Assembly (NCBI GenBank): GCA_934216185.1
Contig: CAKQBM010000054.1
Location: forward strand, 1 to 11,268
Length of the DNA stretch: 11,268 nucleotides
Origin: an uncultured Streptococcus sp.
Lineage (GTDB): Bacteria > Bacillota > Bacilli > Lactobacillales > Streptococcaceae
Reading direction: 5' to 3'
Shown: in pieces, positions 6,655 through 11,268 of the stretch
Position numbering within the stretch: position 1 is the first letter of the stretch
Layout: the number at the start of each line of letters is the position of its first letter
Program-made: the position numbers and the translations under genes
The notes under the pieces: generated by a model
The model's input: only the letters and a program-made list of their open reading frames with translations
What the model was told of the DNA's origin: nothing
Databases searched by the model: none

Positions 6655-8511
6655 TTATCGTTTATCAACTTTTTCTTCAAATACAAATCCATTTGACTCC
6701 ATTTGATTTAGTTTTTCCCGAATATTTAAAATTACTGTCTTTTCATAATTTACGTATTCTTTTGGTGGTGCAAACATATATCTTCCTGTCCAAAGAATAT
6801 ATTTCTTATTTTCAGGAATAATATCAAATCCATCAAAGCCATATTCATTCGATAGAATAGACTGAAATGTCCAGAATGATAGGAATTCTACATCGTTGAA
6901 ATGATTTATAAAATCCCATATACTGCTATCCCAACTATCAAATTTGCTAAATTTTTCCACTGAAGCTAAATAAGTCAACAGAAGAAAATCTTTTCTACGA
7001 TACTTTGTAAAAGTTTGACAACCAATATCTAAATCATGAAAATGGCACCCTAAATCATGGAAGCTCAATACTCTATGCTTTTCTAAAAAATATATAATCT
7101 CAGATTGATCTAATCCTGCAGGTTTTAAAATATTTTCCCACGTTTCAACAATTTTAGAAATCACATCTTTTGTTAGGGGATAATTTCTTTCATATGGAGG
7201 CACTATCTCATTATACTTTTCTTGGACAATAAGAGTCATAGAAGGACTATTTTTAAACTTCATAGATTCATTAATAACAATATTTAGTAAACTTTTTTTC
7301 TGAATATCAGAAAAATCTGCAAATTGATTATTCAAATATTGGTAAAAATCAGTCTTTTGATCCGAATCTATTAACTCTTGTATAAATTTATCTGACTGTT
7401 CCACGAATAAGGTATCTAATTCATCTTTTGTACGATTCATAGGCACTTCATAAAGAAAATATTCTATACTATTCTTATTAAAACTTAGTGGATATTGCTC
7501 ATTATCAACTTTTTGGATTTCAGATAACAGCTCTTTTATTGTGTGGCCTTTACGGAGAAAATCTTCTAGCTTTGTTTTCTCATTCTCTTCTATAACTATT
7601 TGTATATTGTTGAGCATTTTCTTATAGAGTTCTGGATAAAATAAGTAAGCATAGATAATTAACAACTGTTGTTCCACTTGAACACGACCAAATTTCCTTC
7701 TTGTAAAAAATTCTTTATTTACATAATCATTAAAATGTTCCCTATCACGTAAATTTCTCTGGTCACTTTTAACTCTTTTTTTAAAACTCTCTGATAAATA
7801 AACGCCAAACTTTTTTTCTAATAAATGAAAATAACTATCCCAAATATTTGAAGAATGTAGTACAAAAGGTAACTCAACTTGTCTATCAATTATCTTTGAT
7901 AGATAGTTATCCCCTCTCTTATAAAGTAGTGTCATATCACCAACAAAAATAATAGGTAGCTTTCCATTTATCAAACTAAAAAGTTTATAACAGTCTTCTT
8001 GTTGCTTTTCCAGCATTCTATCAAAATCATCAATAACTAAAATCTTAGAAAATTTATGTAGTCTAGTTAATAAGAAGCTATACAACTCATCAGATTTATA
8101 TTTAAAAACATTCCAAACTGCAACTCCTAAAGATACCAATCCTCCAATTTTCAGAATCACTGATTTCTCAGAACCAAAATACTCACCCAATCCTAAATCC
8201 ACAACATTAGTCATCAAAATAGAAACCATTACTAGGACAACAATACTTAACCTCATCAAAACTAAGTAAAAAAATGGGTGGAGTTTTGAAAATGTTACTT
8301 CAATCATTGAACGATTATCTGTTAATCTCCAAAAATCCATAGTAATTAGTTTTATCTTTTTATTCTTATTTACATCCTGTAAAAATGTTGATTTCCCTGA
8401 GCCCCAGTTTCCATTAAGAAAATATGTTTTATCTTCTTGCAGTAGTTCAGCAAAATTTTTTGCTGCTGTTGAGGTATCGATTTTCTCTAGTTTTATATAA
8501 TTCTTTTCCAT
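6655..8511 (-). CDS. KAP-type membrane P-loop NTPase embedded between hsdS and hsdM
   Basis: A 618-residue protein with the hallmark of KAP NTPases: transmembrane helices inserted inside the P-loop domain. Walker A is GNWGSGKST (residues 34-42). Two hydrophobic helices follow at about 80-102 and 118-136. Walker B is KILVIDDFDRM (156-166), and LPIIFVGDMTLL with a downstream SKIIDRQ continues the NTPase core. Residues from about 230 on are largely helical and match nothing I recognise. The active site should face the cytoplasm at the membrane. The gene starts 10 bp after hsdS with a weak site and ends 12 bp before hsdM, so it is in the same operon. It is clearly richer in AT than hsdM, suggesting separate acquisition. 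KAP proteins occur in defence-related loci; its role here (effector or translocation motor) is inference. Confidence 0.85.
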   Translation of the reverse strand: MEKNYIKLEKIDTSTAAKNFAELLQEDKTYFLNGNWGSGKSTFLQDVNKNKKIKLITMDFWRLTDNRSMIEVTFSKLHPFFYLVLMRLSIVVLVMVSILMTNVVDLGLGEYFGSEKSVILKIGGLVSLGVAVWNVFKYKSDELYSFLLTRLHKFSKILVIDDFDRMLEKQQEDCYKLFSLINGKLPIIFVGDMTLLYKRGDNYLSKIIDRQVELPFVLHSSNIWDSYFHLLEKKFGVYLSESFKKRVKSDQRNLRDREHFNDYVNKEFFTRRKFGRVQVEQQLLIIYAYLFYPELYKKMLNNIQIVIEENEKTKLEDFLRKGHTIKELLSEIQKVDNEQYPLSFNKNSIEYFLYEVPMNRTKDELDTLFVEQSDKFIQELIDSDQKTDFYQYLNNQFADFSDIQKKSLLNIVINESMKFKNSPSMTLIVQEKYNEIVPPYERNYPLTKDVISKIVETWENILKPAGLDQSEIIYFLEKHRVLSFHDLGCHFHDLDIGCQTFTKYRRKDFLLLTYLASVEKFSKFDSWDSSIWDFINHFNDVEFLSFWTFQSILSNEYGFDGFDIIPENKKYILWTGRYMFAPPKEYVNYEKTVILNIREKLNQMESNGFVFEEKVDKR

Positions 8512-8521
8512 TTTGATTTAC

Positions 8522-9670
8522 CTAAATAAACATATCCTGCAAGAGTTTCTTTTTCAAAGTCTCAAACTGAGAAATTTTTTCTTGGTAAGAATTGATGAGG
8601 TTATCGAGATTAGAGAAATAGGCACCGATGGCTTGCTGTTCAGGAAGTGATGGAAATTTTGAAACAACTTTTTCAATGGTTTTCTTTGATAAACTTGGTA
8701 CACCAGTAGATTCATCAAACTTTTTCCAACGAACTTTTTGAAAAATTAAGAAAAGATAATATAAATCATAGCCTACTTTACATGTCACATAAAATAAAGT
8801 ATCTACAGTCCAAAAAGGTGCTGATAATAAATATGGTTTATCTATAGTTCCTTTTCTTCCAATACCTATAGCATCCTCATCAGATAATTTATCATTTACA
8901 GAAAGCATGTAACCACCCGTGCCATATACAGGAATGTCCCCATCCTTTAAATGTTTATAATCTCTACCAGAATTAATATTACAAACCTCTGACAAATTCT
9001 TCCTTTTCCACTCACCTTCAAATCCATACAAACGAATCTCAGGGACTGTCTGTCCAGCTTTGGGAAACATCTTGGAGAGCATGGTCGCCTTGAGAGATTG
9101 GTAGTTGATTAGGTTATCTTTGTAGCTTGCCAAAAGATCATCGAGGGTACGGAAGAGGGAGCCAATGGCAGATTGTTCGTCTATTGAATCTGGAATACAA
9201 AATTCAAAGGAATCAATTTCTTTGGAAGATATATTTGGTTGTGCACCTGCTACTAATACAGCATTTAGTTGGTTAGTAAATGCTTTCGTCTGCAAAACAG
9301 AAGAAAGAAAATCATAGTCTACTTCCCCAGTATTTTGGAAATAACCTACTCGTTGATTCTGATAGTATTCTTTCTCAGAATCTAACATAGCTATTTTTCC
9401 AGTAGTTGCTCCTGACATAGCCAATAGAATTGAACGTCCTCTAAGAACAAATTTTTCATCTGGAATTATCTTAGAGTAATATTCAAACTCCCCTCCAACA
9501 GTTCCGTCAAATTTGATATTTGATATTCTAACAACTGGAATGCCAGTATTTTGAAATTTTTCACTTTTGAAAGCAAAGCCTCCACGCAGGGGCGCAATAC
9601 TATGTAATTTTTTTCTATTCCATTTCTCATCAAAATTTTTGAATTTTATTTTAGGTAGTAAAGCTTTCAA
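8522..9670 (-). CDS. hsdS: Type I restriction-modification specificity subunit
   Basis: HsdS reads a two-part DNA target and positions HsdM. The 382 residues show the classic duplicated layout: target-recognition domain 1 (about 15-155), a conserved coiled spacer (about 160-205, with EQSAIGSLFRTLDDLLASY), target-recognition domain 2 (about 215-345) and a second coiled region (EQQAIGAYFSNLDNLINSY, to the end). Both recognition domains have an intact frame, so a full bipartite target is expected, but its sequence cannot be read from the protein. The start is TTG at 9670, fixed by TAAGGAG six bases upstream; no ATG fits. A promoter with an extended -10 lies directly before. The spacer and C-terminal coding parts are richer in GC than the recognition domains, as in genes assembled by domain exchange. 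No second or inverted hsdS copy is present in the window. Confidence 0.95.
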   Translation of the reverse strand: MKALLPKIKFKNFDEKWNRKKLHSIAPLRGGFAFKSEKFQNTGIPVVRISNIKFDGTVGGEFEYYSKIIPDEKFVLRGRSILLAMSGATTGKIAMLDSEKEYYQNQRVGYFQNTGEVDYDFLSSVLQTKAFTNQLNAVLVAGAQPNISSKEIDSFEFCIPDSIDEQSAIGSLFRTLDDLLASYKDNLINYQSLKATMLSKMFPKAGQTVPEIRLYGFEGEWKRKNLSEVCNINSGRDYKHLKDGDIPVYGTGGYMLSVNDKLSDEDAIGIGRKGTIDKPYLLSAPFWTVDTLFYVTCKVGYDLYYLFLIFQKVRWKKFDESTGVPSLSKKTIEKVVSKFPSLPEQQAIGAYFSNLDNLINSYQEKISQFETLKKKLLQDMFI

Positions 9671-9676
9671 ACTCTT

Positions 9677-9683
9677 CTCCTTA
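9677..9683 (-). promoter_or_regulatory. Ribosome binding site that fixes the TTG start of hsdS
   Basis: TAAGGAG on the minus strand, six bases before TTG at 9668-9670. The near-perfect match makes the non-ATG start convincing. Confidence 0.8.
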
Positions 9684-9703
9684 CCTTATTTCTCATTTTT
9701 TAT

Positions 9704-9712
9704 ATTATATCA
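9704..9712 (-). promoter_or_regulatory. Promoter of the hsdS-KAP-hsdM operon (extended -10)
   Basis: TGA-TATAAT on the minus strand is an extended -10 with a perfect hexamer (9704-9709). No good -35 is seen. Transcription would start near 9697, leaving a leader of about 27 nt before the TTG of hsdS. Confidence 0.65.
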
Positions 9713-9740
9713 TGAATCATAATAACAAATGCTGATAACA

Positions 9741-9768
9741 AAGAAAAAAGAGAAGAAATGACTTCTTC
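9741..9768 (-). terminator. Weak terminator after the uncharacterised gene
   Basis: On the minus strand GAAGAA, loop GTCAT and TTCTTC pair (9752-9768), followed by a T-rich tract TCTTTTTTCTT (9741-9751). The stem is short and poor in GC, so read-through into hsdS is possible. Confidence 0.45.
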
Positions 9769-9795
9769 CCTAATAGCACTATTCCAAACCTAACT

Positions 9796-10611
9796 TTATC
9801 TATCCTTTGTAAGACACTCTATTAACTCTTCGTCTGTCATAGATTTATTATCACTAAACCTAATTGCATTATCATAGTATACATCATAGTATTCAGGCGA
9901 TGTCAATGTCATATCTAAAATATAGCTTTTATCTTTATCCTTTTGATATTTTGCTACTATCTCTGATTCCCGTAATTCTTCTTTAGATTTTGGTGTACCA
10001 TTAGTCCTTTGGTACTTTTCCATCAACTGCAAGTGTTGAAAAATTACTGAAATATATCTAGAAGGATTTACTAAAAATCTTTTACTTACAACAGACTTCG
10101 GAACTAAGATAAGAAGGTCCTCTACACCATTTTCATTAGGAGCAAGAACATACTGGCTTTCAAAGGTAGCCCACTCATGACTCTCGGAATCCCAATAATC
10201 AAAACGTTGTACTTCATTACTGATTTTTAAACCGTGTAATCGAGCTTGTTCTAAAGAATATAAAATCAATTCTTTTTTTAATAAACTTACTAACAAATCA
10301 GACATCCTATCTTCTGAAAAACTCTTTACAAAAATCGGCATCGCTATAGGTGTCAGTAATTTTTCTTTGATTTTATCTACCGATTTATAGACATACCCAA
10401 AAAATTGATCAAGCATCTTCATTGAAACACCTGTCCCTTTGGAGTTACTCTCAGAATATCCAAAGTGGATAGCATTACATTCTTTAGAGTGTGAAAATAG
10501 TTGTAATGCATCTGATTTATTACCATTATCGTAAACTTTATAAACTGTTTTTACAAAATCATTAGCAATATCCCTAAACCGATCTGGTAAAAGCAATGGA
10601 TCTACAAACAA
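9796..10611 (-). CDS. Uncharacterised protein next to the type I locus
   Basis: I do not recognise a named family. As drawn, from a TTG at 10611 with AAAGGA seven bases upstream, the protein has 271 residues and no membrane segment or signal peptide. Visible features are FVDPLLLPDRFRD near the N-terminus, a helical FSEDRMSDLLVSLLKKELI (about 110-128), a tryptophan-containing DYWDSESHEW, a hydrophobic strand LLILVPKSVV (about 168-177) and a charged, probably helical tail. The same frame stays open for about 30 further codons upstream (to 10698) with protein-like sequence including GLDFVDIDT and a good GAGG before it, but no ATG, GTG or TTG there. Either an ATT/ATA start is used or the original start was lost. 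It is AT-rich like the KAP gene, and its position suggests a role with the methylation system. That role is inference. Confidence 0.7.
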   Translation of the reverse strand: MFVDPLLLPDRFRDIANDFVKTVYKVYDNGNKSDALQLFSHSKECNAIHFGYSESNSKGTGVSMKMLDQFFGYVYKSVDKIKEKLLTPIAMPIFVKSFSEDRMSDLLVSLLKKELILYSLEQARLHGLKISNEVQRFDYWDSESHEWATFESQYVLAPNENGVEDLLILVPKSVVSKRFLVNPSRYISVIFQHLQLMEKYQRTNGTPKSKEELRESEIVAKYQKDKDKSYILDMTLTSPEYYDVYYDNAIRFSDNKSMTDEELIECLTKDR

Positions 10612-10703
10612 TCTAACATCCTTTGATGTATCTATATCAACAAAATCTAATCCTACTTGGATTGATTCTCTATTTAATAAGTTTGATATTCTTATAATAT
10701 GTA

Positions 10704-10733
10704 CCTCTTTTTTCTATATTTTGTAGAAAAAAG
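10704..10733 (-). promoter_or_regulatory. Inverted repeat overlapping a GAGG ribosome binding site
   Basis: Perfect 10-bp arms CTTTTTTCTA and TAGAAAAAAG (10707-10716 and 10724-10733) with a 7-bp spacer. On the minus strand the last base of the repeat is the first base of GAGG (10704-10707). A folded leader could hide this site, or the repeat could be an operator. GAGG lies five bases before ATT and eight before ATA of the extended frame of the uncharacterised gene. Confidence 0.5.
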
Positions 10734-10751
10734 AAAATTATCAAAATGAGA

Positions 10752-10780
10752 TTTACATTTCTTTTATTTAGTGTTAGAAT
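10752..10780 (+). promoter_or_regulatory. Plus-strand promoter for a small RNA
   Basis: A -35 TTTACA (10752-10757), a 17-bp spacer and a -10 TAGAAT (10775-10780) preceded by TGT, which makes it an extended -10. Transcription would start near 10787. This is one of the best promoter matches in the window, and no plus-strand gene follows it. Confidence 0.65.
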
Positions 10781-10784
10781 AAAA

Positions 10785-10868
10785 GAGAATTTTTGAAATA
10801 GTGCTCCATATCGCATTTTGAAATTCACCATCTCTAACTAGTCGTCAGCGCCCACTGACGTCTTTTTT
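10785..10868 (+). ncRNA. Candidate 84-nt structured small RNA, antisense to the leader of the uncharacterised gene
   Basis: Starting at the promoter ending at 10780, the transcript would contain the perfect stem GAATTT/AAATTC (10787-10792 with 10821-10826), or alternatively AGAGA/TCTCT (10784-10788 with 10831-10835). These close over a loop region holding TGC/GCA. A short linker and a terminator hairpin end the RNA at about 10868. No ribosome binding site or credible frame exists inside. The opposite strand is the inferred 5' leader of the uncharacterised gene, so the RNA would pair with it along its whole length. Other possibilities are an independent guide or antitoxin RNA. No Rfam family is recognised. 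Confidence 0.5.
10843..10868 (+). terminator. Rho-independent terminator of the small RNA
   Basis: On the plus strand CGTCAG (10843-10848), loop CGCCCA and CTGACG (10855-10860) form a perfect GC-rich six-pair stem, followed at once by TCTTTTTT. On the minus strand no T-tract follows the hairpin, so the direction is clear. Confidence 0.8.
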
Positions 10869-10879
10869 CTACAATTCAT

Positions 10880-10907
10880 ATTATACCAAACAAAAACAAA
10901 AAAGCAA
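10880..10907 (-). promoter_or_regulatory. Leftward promoter for the uncharacterised gene
   Basis: On the minus strand a -35-like TTGCTT (10902-10907), a 16-bp spacer and a perfect extended -10 TGG-TATAAT (10880-10885). The start would be near 10873, giving a leader of about 175 nt that runs antisense through the small-RNA unit before reaching the GAGG at 10704-10707. Confidence 0.6.
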
Positions 10908-10919
10908 TATTATTTTTCT

Positions 10920-10970
10920 ATATATAGTGTTGATTTTTTTGAAAAGCATAATAAAACACAATATATAGTG
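10920..10970. repeat. Two direct repeats 41 bp apart, upstream of the leftward promoter
   Basis: ATATATAGTG occurs at 10920-10929 and 10961-10970. The 41-bp spacing is close to four helical turns, so a dimeric regulator could contact both on one face of the DNA. The second copy lies in a near-palindrome, CACAATATATAGTG (10957-10970). The region is very AT-rich, which lowers the weight of the match. Confidence 0.4.
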
Positions 10971-11135
10971 CAATATTTTTAAATAGACTATAAAAACTAA
11001 TCTTTTTCTTTTTAACTTTCAACATTTAGGTATTAAATAAACTATTGATTCTATCTAGAATTTAAACAACTTATTTATTAACTATTATTTATTTTTCTAC
11101 AATCTTACTAATATATAAATTATTCACGAATCCAC
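10971..11135. other. AT-rich non-coding stretch
   Basis: This is the rest of the roughly 430-bp gap between the edge gene and the uncharacterised gene. It is strongly AT-rich. I find no reading frame with a ribosome binding site, no clear hairpin with a T-tract and no convincing promoter in it. Confidence 0.6.
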
Positions 11136-11167
11136 AAAAATCCCCTTAGAAATCCGCTTCTAAGGGG
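11136..11167 (-). terminator. Strong terminator of the gene at the right edge
   Basis: On the minus strand CCCCTTAGAA and TTCTAAGGGG form a perfect 10-pair stem with a six-base loop (11142-11167), followed by ATTTTT (11136-11141). It begins seven bases after the stop codon of the edge gene. Confidence 0.9.
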
Positions 11168-11173
11168 TTGTCT

Positions 11174-11268
11174 TTATCCTGCTGCTTGGGATGGTTCTGC
11201 TGGTTTGGTCTTTTTATCTTTCTTGCTACTAGTGATGAGACGGCGCTTGCTATCTCGGATGCTATTGA
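11174..11268 (-). CDS. C-terminal end of an unidentified protein, cut by the window edge
   Basis: The last 30 codons of a minus-strand gene, running from the edge to a TAA at 11174-11176. The visible tail is rich in Lys, Ser and Pro (SSKKDKKTKPAEPSQAAG), a low-complexity basic end seen on many streptococcal proteins, including membrane proteins with a cytoplasmic tail. The terminator directly after it, and base composition more GC-rich than the gap that follows, support a real gene. The family cannot be named from this piece. Confidence 0.7.
   Translation of the reverse strand, partial: NSIRDSKRRLITSSKKDKKTKPAEPSQAAG

Noticed and set aside
6655..8511. A PrrC/RloC-type anticodon nuclease linked to the type I system.
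   Set aside because: The protein has Walker A and B but no ABC signature or zinc hook. Its two membrane helices between the Walker motifs fit KAP NTPases instead.
8522..9670. A phase-variable, inverting hsdS locus.
   Set aside because: Only one hsdS is present, with no recombinase gene. The two conserved regions resemble each other as protein repeats but share no long identical DNA stretch.
10745..10795. A 16-codon plus-strand frame (MRFTFLLFSV...) in the gap beside the uncharacterised gene.
   Set aside because: It has no ribosome binding site and would start upstream of the promoter found on that strand.
10785..10868. A type III toxin-antitoxin RNA (ToxIN-like) or an abiF-type RNA motif.
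   Set aside because: There are no tandem RNA repeats and the neighbouring protein shows no ToxN or Abi_2 features. The RNA lies on the opposite strand to that gene, so neither label is supported.

Overview
The window looks like a chromosomal segment of a mitis-group streptococcus (Streptococcus pneumoniae/mitis/oralis type). The reasons are the low GC content, a streptococcal-type metE preceded by a perfect MET-box palindrome, a HigBA-type pair and an HsdM protein of the kind I associate with pneumococcal type I systems. This placement comes from protein and motif recognition, not from a database search. Every protein-coding gene I can support lies on the minus strand, so the text below follows transcription from high to low coordinates.

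Right edge (11268-10700): the last 30 codons of an unidentified gene with a lysine-rich tail end in a strong terminator. An AT-rich, non-coding stretch of about 430 bp follows. It holds a promoter firing leftward, a pair of 10-bp repeats 41 bp apart, an inverted repeat over a ribosome binding site, and a compact plus-strand unit of promoter, folded region and terminator. That unit would make a small RNA of about 84 nt, antisense to the leader of the next gene.

Defence-like core (10700-5011): an uncharacterised protein of about 271-300 residues, then an operon of hsdS (type I specificity subunit, TTG start), a 618-residue KAP-type P-loop NTPase with two membrane segments inside its NTPase domain, and hsdM (N6-adenine methyltransferase). 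No hsdR lies in the window, and the genes on both sides look unrelated. The set could be a methylation-guided system in which the membrane NTPase and/or the uncharacterised protein acts as effector in place of HsdR. This is the most unusual part of the window.

Accessory modules (4944-2033): an XRE/HigA-like regulator overlaps a Fic-family (AMPylase-type) gene whose stop codon sits in an 11-bp tandem repeat. Next is a translationally coupled pair: a DUF1722 (YbgA-like) protein and a homologue of T4 pyrimidine-dimer DNA glycosylase. Then comes a higBA toxin-antitoxin operon with its own promoter and operator. Terminators separate several of these units.

Left edge (2032-1): a non-coding stretch with a terminator, a possible short RNA and the MET-box, then metE (cobalamin-independent methionine synthase), cut by the window edge after 569 of about 750 codons.
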